A DNA stretch of 64,000 nucleotides from Pisolithus tinctorius (Eukaryota; Basidiomycota; Agaricomycetes; Boletales; Pisolithaceae), in the NCBI GenBank assembly GCA_024663395.1, contig JANFAH010000093.1, positions 100,688 to 164,687 of the forward strand. The letters are read 5' to 3'. Each line of letters starts with the position of its first letter. The first letter of the stretch is position 1. The notes below the pieces were generated by a model. That model was not told the origin of the DNA. It worked only from the letters and a program-made list of their open reading frames with translations, and ran no database searches. This document shows positions 23,800 through 36,588 of this stretch, one piece after another. The translations under genes were made by a program, and so were the position numbers.

Positions 23800-25576
23800 A
23801 TGGACACGGACTTGAAGTGCAACCATCTGAATTGCCGAAAGCCCTTGATTGATAAGGCAGTCGTGGTGAGCTTGCCTTTTTTTTTCTTCTAATCAGGCAG
23901 AGAAACTTCGCTTGCTGAATCCCTGTCTACCAAATGATGCGACCTCGGCGATGCTAGACAACATGTACGTCCTGCCGTTAAAACGTTCACTATTGAATTG
24001 AGCGGCTCAACGATTAATGTTGCGCCAGGTTCCCACATATTTTGCGGTGAGATTGCCAGGCATATGCATAAAACACCAGTTGATCGGAGTTAGTTGAATG
24101 CGCCAACGAATTATTCAATGCCTCCCGCCTCTGTCCGGGTAGGATGGTCTCCATCTTCCTCATACACACCCTGCTGATTCTCCCAGCCTGCGAATCTTCT
24201 CTTACTGAGCCGTAAGCAATCGTCAGTTGTCTAACATAGGATCCGAGGTTGAATCTCCTGGTCGCTGATTAGCGACGATGTTGTGGTAATAATCTGAACA
24301 CCTGTGATGTTGCCTTGTACGCTCAAGAAGAAGACAGGTATGCTCTCTGCATCCCACGGATGACTACAAGACGGTGCGTATATGCATGATATCCTTGGAC
24401 CGTCCATAGTCACCAATCCTTTTCCCGCCAGTCCGTGCTTTCGGGACTTAGCCCTTCCATCATCGTGGAAATTTGTAGCCGGTTTGCTGTCTTGTCGACT
24501 CGGAAGCCATCTCTGTTACTGACCCCAAATGCAGAGCGCTTTCATTTTGGCAATACCAAATACATCAAGAAAGGTAGAGTGTCCATAGTTAAAACGGTGA
24601 ACGTTGTGTGCATTTTCTGGCCAGCTCTTTCCAGCAGGCAGTCTCCCGCAACCTAAATGACAGAAATGCGCAGTTGCAGAAACAACTGGAGAACGTGATC
24701 AGGGAAGGTAAGGTTGCCTCGACTCCTACACACATCCACCCCAACATGGTGAGTAGCAAATGGGGAGATCCGTCTTCTAGGAGATAAAATCACAGGTGAA
24801 ACCGTTTAAAATAACCGGTGCCTCGCTGGTTTACATGTTAGAGCTGGAGCGTGACCTCGAACTTGAACGCCGGAAGGTACGCGAGCTGCAAGATACCTCA
24901 CGCGAAAGGGAGAAGGAATATCAGAGGCTTAAAGTTAAAGGCGTTTAGTCTCTCATTCACCAGGCTATGACAACGCACACGCAGGCTCAACTCGACAAAG
25001 TGAAAAGAAAGGCATTACTAGGCCCGGATAATACCACCCGCGCGGTCGCTTCAGGTGTCGACGCTCCCAATCGCACACCGCTCGACAACATTTCAGTTCA
25101 AAGGCAGCCGCTAGGTGACGTTGGCGCGGTGGTGGGTGGAATGGAGGCTAATGGTGTAATACTTTTTGCCATCCCCTGAACGAAACTGATCCTTCGTTTA
25201 GATCCAGCGTACTCCGCTCAACAACCGCACGGTCCCGATGAACTTCGGGGGACAGCCAGCTTACCCATGGTCAAGTAACCGGGCTCGCGCACCCCCGTTG
25301 GCGGGTCCCCTGCGCCTGAATGCTGCTGACCGTTCCTTCAGGGCAAACTCCATTTCCGATCAGTCCGAGAGCGCCAACGAAGTAGAAAATTTGCTTCTAC
25401 CTAATCACAACCGGGGAAGGTGTGGCGTAGCTCCCAGTGCGAATGCATGGGGCGCGAGCTCAGGCAGGAGTCAACCGGTACAGCAACGACGTCCGTCATC
25501 CAAAGTATCCACTGCGTGTCTTCTAACCCCAGACGCAGCCTTCAACACTGCAGCAAAACGTGGGTTCACAAGGTGA
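23800..25576 (+). CDS. HEI10: HEI10/CCNB1IP1-type RING E3 ligase
   Basis: Meiotic ubiquitin or SUMO ligase that marks crossover sites on the synaptonemal complex. Fourteen exons (23800-23865, 23958-23964, 24029-24046, 24094-24138, 24187-24211, 24273-24285, 24338-24373, 24432-24481, 24535-24573, 24625-24707, 24781-24795, 24842-24933, 24985-25155, 25202-25576) sum to 1035 nt, 344 residues. The RING is Cys-x4-Cys at the N-terminus (CNHLNC), then TTCSHIFC, VECANEL and RLCPAC. SVLSGLSPSIIVEICSRALSFW and a coiled coil ELERDLELERRKVRELQ follow, then AQLDKVKRKALL and a basic, Ser-rich tail. Exon 2 is 7 nt (ACAACAT, coding Thr-Thr and the first base of the RING Cys codon). The 13, 15 and 18-nt exons are also needed to restore the family sequence. 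Without them the RING is lost. Confidence 0.9.
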
Positions 25577-25770
25577 CACGCCCCTTCCACGTTCCTCTCC
25601 AGAGTGAATCGCGCGAGTTTTATATTGCATCCAGCTGAGAAGTCCATGGGAAGGCATGTTAAAGAATGGTACATGTATCGTACGAACTCAAACCCAATAG
25701 AAATAAGCAAATAGTGCACAGCTAGGTATCTAAATGTGAGCGAGCCAGAAACCAACATGTATTACCAAGG

Positions 25771-28700
25771 TCAAGCTGAATCGTAGCGATAAGTGCCATT
25801 CTTGTCGTCCTCTATGTACTGTCCAAGAGCCAGCATATCCTGACCAGTGTGACGCAAATAGGTAGCAAGGACGCTCTTGTTCGCTCTGGGTAGTAGTGCA
25901 GCAAGTCTGTCGAGTTGTCGATTGAAGTCAATTTCTGATGTAGCGTTAGACTGCTTTTCGGGGTTACTTCCGCGACCACCAAACAGCGAAGGTCTGCGCC
26001 CTGTCGTACTAGAACGTTGAGGTATTGTGTTGCTTGGGGGTGGTTGCGGAGTGAGTATGATAGTTTGGGATCGTTGCACCCGATTGGGAGGCGCACGTGG
26101 CCCACCGGGTATAGAAGGCGTCACTGGTGCGACGTTGACGGGCCGGGGGGTTGGCTCAACCTTGGGAGGACTCTTTGTAAGCAAAGTCCTCACAGGTGAC
26201 GACGGGGTATTGAGGCTATGTTCCTTTTTCAGACTGGTCTTGCGACCCAGTGCTGAGAAGAACCCTCCAGGAGATTTCGTGGAGGAAGAGGACGAGGAGG
26301 ATGTTACAATGATTGTGGATGCCCTTGAAGGTCCATTGCGTGGTGCAGCAGCTAATGCGGGGTAGGGGAGAGGCGGAGGAGCGTTGGGAGGACTGCCATC
26401 ACCCGCTACTCGCGAAGACAGATCTGTGGCAGAATAAGCATCTGGTCGTCTCGGAAAGGTGACACCAGAATCAGTAGACGATTGCGAGACATGACGTCGC
26501 TCGACGGGCGGAGCAAATGTTGAGGGAGCAAGGGGCCTCTCGCTATTCACTACAGTGCGTGTCCCGGTCGACTGTGGGCGGGTGGCTGATAATGATTTTA
26601 TCAGCCAATTTACGCGGAAGGACACTACGGAGTCATACCTCTACACCTAACTTCGGTCATCCAACCGCTCAAACCGCAGTCGTAGTGATACAGTTCGTTG
26701 ATTTTGCGAGCATATCCTATGGACCGTTCTAACGCAGTCTTCTTAACAAGGACGTCCGAGAAATACATTGCTGAAGGAGAGGCGGATTTTATTCTACGCA
26801 CAGGGGGTCTGGCCAGCAAAATGGGACGATCCACCGAGAGTGGTGGACTGCTGGTGGACTGCTTGCTCGTGACAGAGTGCCGATTAAGTGAGATCAGTGA
26901 TGGAGTGCGTGGGAGCGTAGAGAAACGCTTTTGGATCATGCTCTTGATCTTCACGTCTACGTTCAGGTCATCCCCCACTGCAGGAACCGGTGGTAACACC
27001 TTGTCAAGGGGCGAACTTCTGCTTGTGTTCTCTTCGGACTGAGATGGCGAGTGGTCAGCTCTGGACGCCTCCGTTCCGACGCTGTATCTTGCCTGCTCTT
27101 TTCCCCGTAATTCAAGACCTTGCCTTCCATTGTGCCCCTCGTGATTTCGGGGAGGCTCAACAATAGTTGGCGGGGGCACGTCACCAGAGTTAATGATCCC
27201 CATGTCATCTATGGCAAGTCCGATTGTAGCCATAAGATCATCCATGGAATCGGACTGGGACACAGGCAGGGTAACACTGTCCACACGAGTTGCCGTATCT
27301 CCTCCGTCAAGTGTGCACAACCTTGAGGGCGGAAAAGCGCCCTCGCGAGTGTGAATTGGCTTGGGGAGCGAATCAGTGCTCTCTGCCATGCTACATGTGG
27401 GTGAGGGTAAGGCTTGTACTTGGATCGAACATGCGAGAGCTGACCTAGCAGCCTCTACGTTCTTGTAAGATGGCAGTTCTTTAACAGAAGAAAGCGGGGA
27501 CCCATAGGACTCAGTCGCTTCCGACTTGGGACTTGACGCCGTCGAAGACGACTTTGCTTTGAGAGCAGCCGTAACGTGGCGAGGAAGTTGCAAGGCCTCC
27601 TTGATGGCTTCCATGTCGCCTCTGCGACGGATAGGGTATTGTCTGGGAGGTCGAGGGGGAGGAGGGGCCGTTGGATCGATGTTATAGAGGGCCATTGGAG
27701 GCGGAGGGAGGGGTCCAGCAGTTGCATGAATACCGGGCTGGTAATGAAGGTATGGTAACATGTCTGAAGCGGGAGAGGTGGGAGCGGTTGATGGTGAGAA
27801 TGGATCAGAAAATATGACGCTAGAAGCAGTGGACTGTTGAGACGTGGACCGTTGGCTTGTAGACCTTGGGCTCGGTGACGGGGACTCAGGGAAGAGATTG
27901 ATGATAATTGGGCCTGCAACACGATCACTTATATGTTTGGAGTCTCCTATGTTTGGAGTGACCACAGGGGTTGAGCCTTCTTTAAGTTCCTTGATAGGGC
28001 TGACACCGAGTGTAATAGCATCCTTCCTTTGCCGTGCGCGGTATGCAGAACTACTGCAGTCCGAGACCTCAGAAGTCCCGGGTGACGGCGACCTCGACTG
28101 CGGCATTTGGAATAATGGAGGCTTGAGTGCGTCCAAGTGGGGAGAAAATTTAGACCATTGCTGTAGATCCGATGCAGTCCCCTCAGGGAAGCCAGCGGCG
28201 GTGCCAACGATTGCCACCTCACGCGAGGACTTACGAGGAACATGGCCCATGGCTTTGTTCGAAGCTCTGACTGCCTCCGATGACGACCGTGTGTGGCTTC
28301 TTGAGCTTGGCACAGACTGATCATCCTGCGGTAAACTGGCTCTGTAAGATGGCAAAGCTGAGTAGCTTCGGGGCGACGCGTCTGGCGGTGCAACCAATGC
28401 AAGACCACTACTGGAGTGAGTAGCACGATGGCGAGAACCAACCGAGTCGGACGTTTGCCTGTGACTCGAATCTTGATCATTTGCGTCATGTTCCACGATT
28501 GCAAGACGTCTTCTATCATTGCCTCCCTGCGTGGGTATACTAGGTCGGCGACGCGCGCTAACTGCGGAGGGCGGTTCTATGCATGGCTGGATAGTGTGGA
28601 TATCGGTGGACGTGGAAAGGTTGTCTGCAGCTGACGCGACGGAGTAGTCGGACGAGTACGTCGAAGTCGAAGTCGAAGTCGAGGTATTGGAATTGTGACG

Positions 28701-29033
28701 AGACTGCGCACCCGCTCGTGGAGTAGTAGCCACATTCGACGAGGCAGCGTCCCGAGTAGACCGGTAGTAGGACAGGACGTCATCCGTGTCCGTGTCCGTG
28801 TCCCGGCTGGCAGTGTCAGAATGAATCGAAGAATGGCTGGCTGCTGTGAGGAATTCGGACAACTGGTGAGTTGGCAAGCTCGCGTGGGTTAGAATGGATG
28901 GCCTTCGCACCATACGCAGAGGCCCCGTGTACGGTGTTTGCAACGGGAATGCGGTGGTCCACGATGGAATGCATTGTGGACAGTTGGAAGGGAACGACCT
29001 GCGGTAGATGTATGGCAGTAGCTCTGACCTCAC
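25771..29033 (-). CDS. Large disordered Ser/Thr/Pro-rich protein with a C-terminal helical domain
   Basis: Exons 26666-29033 and 25771-26624 on the minus strand, joined through a 41-nt intron that keeps phase, give up to 1073 residues. Almost all of it is low complexity: runs of Ser, Thr-Asp and Ser-Thr-Ser repeats, and many RRPS and SP sites that could be kinase targets. Two ordered parts stand out: a conserved helix TALERSIGYARKINELYHYD across the splice, and a final segment (FNRQLDRLAALLPRANKSVLATYL) resembling a CUE or UBA-like helical domain. Start may be 29033 or the next ATG at 28913, where a more typical MVRRPSILTHASL begins. I do not recognise a named family. The short intron makes the join less certain. 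Confidence 0.6.
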
Positions 29034-29362
29034 ATGAACGCAGCCGTTGCACGGAAAACCTTGTCAGGGGCAGGACCACTCGAGCGACTGACAACCAGTC
29101 AGTGCCACTGGGGCGCGATGATCATTCAACACCGCCTTCTACTCTCACTGGGCTGTAGCGAAAAAGAAAGGGGTGGAAAAAAAAAACCAACGCCCAGGAG
29201 TATAATCGCTTCCACTGGCAGCGAAGACACTGCATTGTTGAGTAAATGGTGGTATTACAGAACTGCCACCAAGCTAGTACAACAGAGACGGCTCCCCCTG
29301 TCGGCGTTCTCTCTCTTCACTGCCCCATCAAGGATGGTCGTCACCACCATCACATCAGCGTT
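29034..29362. other. Gene-free stretch between two minus-strand genes
   Basis: This stretch separates the start of the disordered-protein gene from the stop of dihydroorotase. It should hold that promoter and a 3' end. No further gene is supported. Confidence 0.5.
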
Positions 29363-30578
29363 TCAACAGTGACACACATCACCGATCTCCCACCCAATCT
29401 CCTTTCCAGCCCAGAAGGGGACCACCCGGTCACCGCCTAATGGCCATGTGTCCTCTACCCTAATTCCCTGTACCCTTCTGAGAACGATCCTGCGGGCATT
29501 CGCACCTGCCGGCCGTCTGTAGAAGGCTCGCCCGTAATCACTAACAAAACCTTGTAGTCTATCGAGGGCGCCGAACGACTCCAGTGTATGAGCAACAAAT
29601 GGCAACAAGATCGGAGACGTGTACACTCCCGCAGCGCATGGCTGAGAGGGCGTCGCAACGGACTTGGTGCTTGCAGGGTGTGGCGCTGAATCTGAACCCA
29701 GAAAGAACTTGGGATGACCTGCCAGTAGTGACATCAGTGTACAGGTCGTGGGACGGATCATTTATTTCAACCTTGACGAACAACCTCTTGCAAAGCTTGG
29801 CGGTCACTGGGGTACTTTGCCACAGGTTTGCAATAGTTCCATGACTGCCCAGCCCAGTCATCGACCGTCATGGCCAGGTGGTGCGCAGTGATAGTGCAGG
29901 CTACTGTGTCACCAAGCGATTTAACCATGTCGACCGCAGCCCGAGTCGTAGCATGCTCGAGTACAATTCGCAGCTTTGGAAACGTGTCATGGAGCTTTTT
30001 CAGGTGTGGAAGGAATGCGTTTTCGGCATTAAGCACGCAGGTATTCTGAACCTCTGTTTTAATGATGGGAACAAAAGTTTCACTGCCTGCTTACTGAAGC
30101 AGCATCTGATGGCACTTCTCCATGAAGGTTCAAGACCAGATCGCACTTCTGCATCTCCTCGAACACGGGATAGTAGATTTCGTACGATTCGATACCACCA
30201 TCAGAATTGGTAGTCACACCTCTGGGATAGGATTTGACGCCAGCGATCCCAGCTTCCTTCGCCTTCCTTACCTCCTCCGGAGTCAGATCCGGTGATAGAT
30301 AGAGTGTCATTAGGTAGTCGACACTGCTATCGATAGCCTTTAGCCGTTCTCTGTATGCAATAGCCTGTTCCGTCTTCGTGATCGGAGGCCTGAGATTAGG
30401 CTGCCATTCACGTTAGGACGATGGGGGCCATCAACGGGAGATCGCTTGCCATAACATAAGCCAGATCAAATCCACCTTTGCGAACTTGCGGAGTAACTAC
30501 CTCAGATAGCTCTCCTTGACGCAGATGGACGTGAAAGTCTGCGGGTGACTCGACGGTTACCTCGGTGGGAGCGGACAT
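29363..30578 (-). CDS. URA4: Dihydroorotase
   Basis: Zinc amidohydrolase of pyrimidine synthesis that closes carbamoyl-aspartate to dihydroorotate. Exons 30450-30578, 30095-30400, 29772-30051 and 29363-29718 (minus strand) give 356 residues. Metal ligands are visible in FHVHLR; the carbamylated lysine is in GVKSYPRG. NLHGE, LEHATT and GSDSAPH supply the remaining ligands and the catalytic Asp. It is the monofunctional class II (PyrC-like) form usual in fungi, separate from the CPSase-ATCase protein. The first intron (30401-30449) begins with GC rather than GT (ATG|gcaagc). The second ends after an extra AG so that phase holds. It is divergent from the kinesin gene with 213 bp between starts. 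Confidence 0.95.
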
Positions 30579-30638
30579 GGTCGATTTGACTTTACGCGAT
30601 TAACGGTGAGAAGGGATAGATATGGAGCATAGCACGAT

Positions 30639-30646
30639 CACGTGAC
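30639..30646 (+). promoter_or_regulatory. CACGTGAC element between URA4 and the kinesin gene
   Basis: Exact CACGTGAC in the 213-bp divergent promoter, 61 bp from the URA4 start and about 146 bp from the kinesin start. A GACGCGCC site lies about 15 bp further on, at 30657-30664; the same 8-mer sits in the CDT2 promoter. Confidence 0.5.
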
Positions 30647-30791
30647 TGACTCGGTGGACGCGCCTCGTGTTTGACGTTGACTTTTGGATTGGAGTTGCGT
30701 TCGGTCCCACTGTTCCTCAGTACCAATCAAGAACTAAGGTCCACGGAAGCAACATCTATATATTGTATACTACAGCCGCTGGCTACAAGCA

Positions 30792-33700
30792 ATGGTCGCT
30801 GCTGGATCAATCACTGTCGCAGGTATGCACTCCCATAGCTCTTTCTCGGCATTCAGTTATTGACAACCTTTCGTAGTCCGCCTACGCCCCCCCACAGCAT
30901 GGGAGGCTGCCAGACTGCCCGAACCATGCTATGACACCACAATACGCGGAGATGGAACTCTCGCAACACACGTTAGACCGGTCACCGCAACAGCCCCCTT
31001 GCGAGAGATTGTCCAAATCATCGACGATCGTATCCTCACCTTCGATCCCGTGGACCCCGACAGGGCGCGTTCGTTTGTGGAACGCGGCTTTGCTCCCCCG
31101 GGTACAAAACGATACAAGGACAAGAGATTCATGTTTGATAGAGTCTTTGACGGCGAAGCTCGGCAAGAGGAGGTGTACGCTGCCACCGCTAAGCCCCTAC
31201 TCAACGGACTACTTGACGGTTATAATGCCACTGTGTTTGCATATGGTGTAAGGTTTTCCGGATCCCTTTGCCCGCTCTTGTGACCAACTCCCATTACAGG
31301 CCACTGGATGCGGCAAGACCCACACGATCAGCGGGGCCGAAGCAGATCCAGGGGTAATTTACCTCGCCATGGCGGACTTGTTCCAACGAATTGAAGATCG
31401 TAAGGACGAGTGGAACACTGAAGTGGTGGTGACTTTCTTGGAGATCTATAACGAGGAGATTCGTGACCTTCTTGCGGAACCTGGAACACCCACCCCACGA
31501 GGTGGTCTGCAAATAAGAGAGGACAAGTTCGTCAGGGTCATTGGCCTCGTTGAGCATCACCCAGCCTCCGCGGAAGACGTCAAACAGATTGTTCTCCTGG
31601 GTAACTCCCGTCGAACACAATCACCTACCCATGCGAACGAAACTTCTTCCCGCTCTCATGCCGTTCTCCAAGTACATGTAACTCAAGCACCCCGGACTGC
31701 AGCGTTGTCGGAACAACGTACAATGGCAACGCTCTCTATAATCGATTTAGCTGGCAGCGAGAGGGCCGCCGCCACTTCCAACATGGGTCAGCGAATGGTA
31801 GAAGGGGCCAACATCAACAAATCTTTACTTGCCCTTGGTAACTGTATCAATGCTCTCTGCGAGAGCGGGGGGGCCGTTCGGCACGTACCGTACCGCAATA
31901 GCAAGCTAACACGGTTGCTCAAATTCTCGCTGGGAGGCAATTGCAAAACTGTCATGATCGTTTGTATCGCCCCCACCTCACAACACTTCGACGATACCCA
32001 CAACACCCTCCTTTATGCTGAACGAGCGACAAAAATAAAGACAAGAGTTATCACGCGTAATGTTGTCAACGTCGACCGGCATGTAGGACAATATGTTGAA
32101 GCAATCAACCGCCTCAACATTGAAGTAGCTGAACTCAAAGCCAAACTCGCTGGGAAGATCAGCGCAGAGAACGAAGTCCTCAAACGTCGGAAGGCCGAAG
32201 CTCAGGCAGAGGTCGAACGAGCGAAGAAGGACATGCAAGCTCGTATGGAGCAAGCACGGGCTTCTATCATTGACGGTGCTTCTTGTACCGGAAAACTCAG
32301 CGCGGCCGAAGTCACGCTACGCTCCATAAATGCTCGCCTAGCAGAGATCGAAAGCCAGTCATCCCTATCGTCCGATCTCGAAGCAGAGCGTGCCCTTCTG
32401 CGAGCTCTCGCAGGCCCACAAGAACAAGCGGTTAAATCAGAATCACAACTGAATGTTCGGCTCAGCCGCTCTCAGAACTCACGCAACATGTTTGAAGCAA
32501 CTCTTCGCGCAGTATGCGAGCGTCGTTCCGACAACCTGGAAGACGTTAGCATGGAGAATGTGAAGGCTGATGCCATATGGCGCAAAGCCGAAATGGAGCG
32601 TGTCAGGGCAGAAGCCGAAAAGGATGCCGTCAAGGAGTCCTTCCAGTCCCAAGCTGACATTCTGGTAAACTTGTTAGGGATGGTTGGTCGATGCAATGTC
32701 GTTCTTGGGGAAGCTTCACGGATACTACAAACCGCTGTGGAAGAGGGCCGTGAGGGCTTGGAGGGCACAGTGAGGGCGATGACAGCGTCACTCAAGAGTG
32801 TTGCCGGGAAGAACGACGATGCTTTTGCCGCGTTGCTTGGCCAGACTACGGCCGCTTATACCCAGAGCGGTACATCGGCCATTAACGCGTTTACGCCCGG
32901 GCCGTTTACTCGCGCACTACCGGACCAAACATCCCAACCAGTTTCCAAGACATACCGACGACTGTCATATAATACTATCGCTTCCCCCCCTAGAAGAAGC
33001 CACAAAACTCCTCGCAAGTCATTACGTTCCAGTATTGGGCAGCCGTATCGTCGTGCATCGGATAGAGAAAGGAAAGTTGTTCAATGGAAAGATGAGGCGG
33101 GTCAGGGCGACCTTGATGATGGCGGGAAGAAGAGCATTCCACTGTTATCCGTCACTTCCGTCGACGACTCTGAAATTATCCCGCGATGTCAATCAGTTGC
33201 TGGTTCAGAAAGTGAATGGGAAGACGAGCGGACCGATGACAGCCTCAATCTTAGCTTCATCTCTGCTCCGATCCACGGGTCGCTGTCAGCCTCCGGTGCC
33301 AAGTCAAATTCGGATCTGAGACCCAGCACGAGCAGGCGGTCACGGCCGAGCCGACTTGATTCAGGGTTTCTCCCAACCAACGGACAGAGTTTCCTTGGCT
33401 CCCTCCAGGAAGCAGATGAAAGCGCCTCTCCCGCACGGCACCCGTCCCCGCTTTCTGATCGCAGTATGAATTGCCTGACCAATAGTGAAGACGCAAGTGC
33501 CGCCACACTTTGTATCCCCAAGAAAGGCGACCGTAGTGCAAGCCCCACACGGCGCCTTCCAACATCCGCCCCGAAGCTAGCGCCTCCCACGAGCAAAACC
33601 GCTCGTCGAAGATCAAATATTGGCCCCGTTAGGCACGAGAAGACACGTCGGCGCTCGAGTATGATCCCTCAACCTTCACCACCTGGCGAAGATGCGGGCG

Positions 33701-33906
33701 AATCAGGTGGACCACGTAAGGGGGAGACCATTGGACGTTCACCTGCGAAACGGCCCAAGCGGTTGTCCTTACTTGCAAATGCGTCAAGGTCACTGAGGGT
33801 AAAAGGCCCGAGCCCCTTTGCGGCTACTTTGACTATCCCGACCACCAATGCAGACTGCATCAGTGCAGACTCTAGCATGAGAACCTCGAAACCATCATGG
33901 CGATAA
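30792..33906 (+). CDS. KIP3: Kinesin-8 (Kip3/Klp5/KIF18-type) motor
   Basis: Plus-end-directed motor that also shortens microtubules and limits spindle length. Exons 30792-30822, 30877-31247 and 31300-33906 give 1002 residues. The motor domain (about 1-420) starts with AVRLRPPT. P-loop is GATGCGKTHT, switch I NETSSRSH, switch II DLAGSE, followed by the YRNSKLTRLL block. The RNVVNVDRHV neck is the kinesin-8 type. Coiled coil spans about 430-620, then a disordered tail rich in Ser, Arg and Pro, with basic repeats (RRPSK, KTARRRS) that may bind microtubules. Long first exon splitting just after the start (31 nt) is confirmed by phase. The gene is divergent from URA4. Confidence 0.93.
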
Positions 33907-34385
33907 CTTCACTGCTGATTTTTTCTCTCTTTAGACCTCGAATTGTATTCTGTCACCTCACTTTACTCCATTCCCGTATCTTCATGCATCCTATCGCTTT
34001 GCCCTCGTCGTTATACCCTCATGTCTGTCTTTGTTTTACGTGTTGTAAAGGAAGCCGGTTATACCTCTTCCTGTCGTCCATTTCTGTCATCGATATAACC
34101 GGTCACGTACCGTATATGTCCATAGTACACTATCCTGATACTATACGTGTAATTTTGCAGAGCTTTCGGTTCACCGGACGCACATACATACCGCAAAGTA
34201 CCCATGTTTTCCACACAAACGAGGAAATCGACTGTAGCTGATCGTGGTGCACAAAGACAACGTCGCTGGAGTGCGAATGGTGAGAGACAATCCCTTGTCG
34301 GAGGCATGGATAGTGACAGGTCGTTCTGGTAAACTAGTGTGGAGCCATCGACGTATCAATGCGTGTGCCAAATACGATTACTATA
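33907..34385. other. Kinesin-p24 convergent intergenic region
   Basis: This 479-bp gap between two stop codons holds two 3' untranslated regions. A few short open frames have no support. Confidence 0.5.
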
Positions 34386-35260
34386 TCAGATTATGCGTTT
34401 CACTTCGAAAAATGACTAGCAATCCTGTGAATAAAATCTTCTTGGATCATCTCGTACACGGAACTCACTTTTAAGTAGTATATTTGCCATGCGACAACAG
34501 AGAATAAAACAATAGCTTGCAGAACAGACCACCACTTCACACGGTCGTTCGTAGACTCTGCAGTATCTCTGTGCCTGCGTTCCCGAACAACGATGTACTC
34601 TTGTTCGTCTTTGACTGCCAGTAAACCTATGGCTAACGAGCGAATTTCGCGCTCCACAGGTGCAACGATGTCCGCTGCGGACTTTGTTAGGGGATACAAC
34701 AGGGAGTGAAGTCGACCGACCTTCTTCAGGGATATATATGATACCGTGGACGTTGAAACTGTAGGATACGCACAAATTAAATGCAAGAGTCTAATTATGT
34801 GACGATGGAATACATACCTGACCTGCTTGTCAGCCATGGTGCTCATCTGGTTGGAGAAACAGTATTCATAGCGCCCATCCTTTTCTGCTGTTATTGACGC
34901 AGAACCAGTGCTTTGTCGAATTTGTTTAGCCAATACGTCTCCTTCCGGGTCCGTGAGCTCAAGATTCAAACATGTAAGTCATTGAGAGCAGAGCACCAGG
35001 AGTGACCCATACCCAAAAATCGATATCCAAATGGCCACCCTCCCCCACTTGATATGTGACGGTCATCTGGTCGGTTCGTCAAGACTCCACGCGCCATCAT
35101 CAGAAACGCGGTGGCAACAGACCTGGTCATGCTGATGAAGGTCCTCGAAAAAACACTCCTTCGTGGACGCCTCTACAGTAATCTTATGAGCCGAAACGAA
35201 CGTAGACAGGACGGAGAGCAGCAGAATGCAAAGGAGGGTCATTACAGAGCGTCGTGACAT
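34386..35260 (-). CDS. p24/emp24 (TMED) family cargo receptor
   Basis: Single-pass ER-Golgi protein of COPI/COPII vesicles. Exons 35123-35260, 35013-35066, 34818-34957, 34721-34758, 34469-34674 and 34386-34415 (minus strand) give 201 residues. The N-terminal signal peptide is MSRRSVMTLLCILLLSVLSTF. A GOLD domain follows with the conserved Cys (STKECFFEDL) and its partner (YEYCFSN), DIDFWLTDPEGD and FNVHGIIYIPE. Then come a coiled coil (EREIRSL to AESTNDRVKWW) and one membrane span. The cytosolic tail SFFEVKRII carries the double-Phe COPII signal and a basic COPI-type end. Yeast members are Erp1-6, Emp24 and Erv25; I cannot assign the subgroup. An upstream in-frame ATG at 35395 is rejected because it would bury the signal peptide. 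Confidence 0.9.
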
Positions 35261-35441
35261 GCTGAAAGCAGGGCTTGGACGTGGTGTATGGTGGTAAGAC
35301 CCCGGGAGTACTAGTGTATGTGTCTGGGGGTGACCGGGGTCGAACACGGTCAATCGTTGATTTTTTTGACACAGATTAGAGTCTGTGATATTCAATCCAC
35401 CCTTGCTCCCTCATCTTACTTTCGCCGCCCAAACACAAATC

Positions 35442-36295
35442 ATGGCCGATGCAAGCGATAATCCACTCGCACCAAAGGTTAGTTGGAAAAACCATTTTAT
35501 ACAGGGCAGATGCGTTGTGCCATCTATCGAGATCATCCACGCTGATCTATCACCCCCGCAGCAGCAAGAAGACACCGAAGTCCACTTCGAGCCTGTCATT
35601 AAGCTTACTGAACAAGTCGAGACAAGGACCCTTGAGGAAGATGAAGATGTTATGTTCAAGATGTAAGTATGGCCGTTACCGATTGCGCCGTCATCGATCT
35701 GTGTCTTTTCTGATCGCCACAATCACAGGCGTGCCAAACTATTCCGATTTGATACCTCAGCGAGCGAGTGGAAGGAAAGAGGAACTGGCGATGTTCGTCT
35801 CCTCCAACACAGGCAGACGAAGAAGGTTCGGCTGGTGATGCGACGTGACAAGACTCTGAAAGTCTGTGCAAACCACCTAAGTATGACCTTCAACTTTGTT
35901 TTATAAAGAGTCGGAGAGTTGACTGGCATCGTATAGTTACTTCCAGTATGCACCTCCAACCCAACGTCGGATCTGACAGGAGCTGGGTGTGGAAGGTTGC
36001 CGCCGACTATGCTGAGAACCCACCCACTGCCGAAACGCTGGCCATCCGCTTCGCGAACTCAGAAAGTGAGTGAATTTTTTGTTCATCGATGGGTTTGATT
36101 TCTGACGGAACGCGTCCAGATGCACAGCAATTCAAGAAAGAATTTGAACGAGCTCAAATGATCAATGCAGGAGGGCTCGACTTTGACGAGAAGGAAAAGG
36201 AAGTCAACAAAGAAGAGAACGTAGAGGAGGAATGTCATGAAGAAGAAAAGCAGGAAAAGGAAAAGGAGGCAGCCACCGCCGACGAGAAGGAGTGA
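35442..36295 (+). CDS. YRB1: Ran-binding protein 1
   Basis: Cytosolic co-activator of RanGAP that releases Ran-GTP from export complexes. Exons 35442-35477, 35562-35662, 35729-35880, 35937-36065 and 36120-36295 give 197 residues. A single Ran-binding domain spans most of the protein: [49 protein letters not shown] and WVWKVAADY. The C-terminal tail is strongly acidic and Lys/Glu-rich, as is common in RanBP1. The 84-nt first intron is a multiple of three without a stop, so a retained form would add 28 residues. Size and domain match the family. Confidence 0.94.
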
Positions 36296-36588
36296 TCGGT
36301 AAAGCTGCTTACCCTGTTTATCATTCGTTGGTCATCCTATCCACTTCCGAGACGACAACTCCGGGATTTCTCATTTGCATGATGACCCAGCTACCTCAAC
36401 ATTTCTCTTTACCATCCACTCTCTCCACTTGATAGTGTAGAAGAACCAGTCCGACATTTACTTAGGCATGTCCACGAGATACCGGGAAGAAGTTCCTTTC
36501 ATAAACCAGCTTTACTTGAGGTTCCTAAACCCTGTGGCGAATAATACACACAAATAACATGAGGTACAGAATCATATCAATATTCCTC
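36296..36588. other. RanBP1-ClpX convergent intergenic region
   Basis: A 293-bp gap with two 3' untranslated ends. Nothing else is visible. Confidence 0.5.

Noticed and set aside
35261..35395. Longer p24 protein from an upstream ATG
   Set aside because: It would place 45 polar residues before a clear signal peptide, which is unlike the family.
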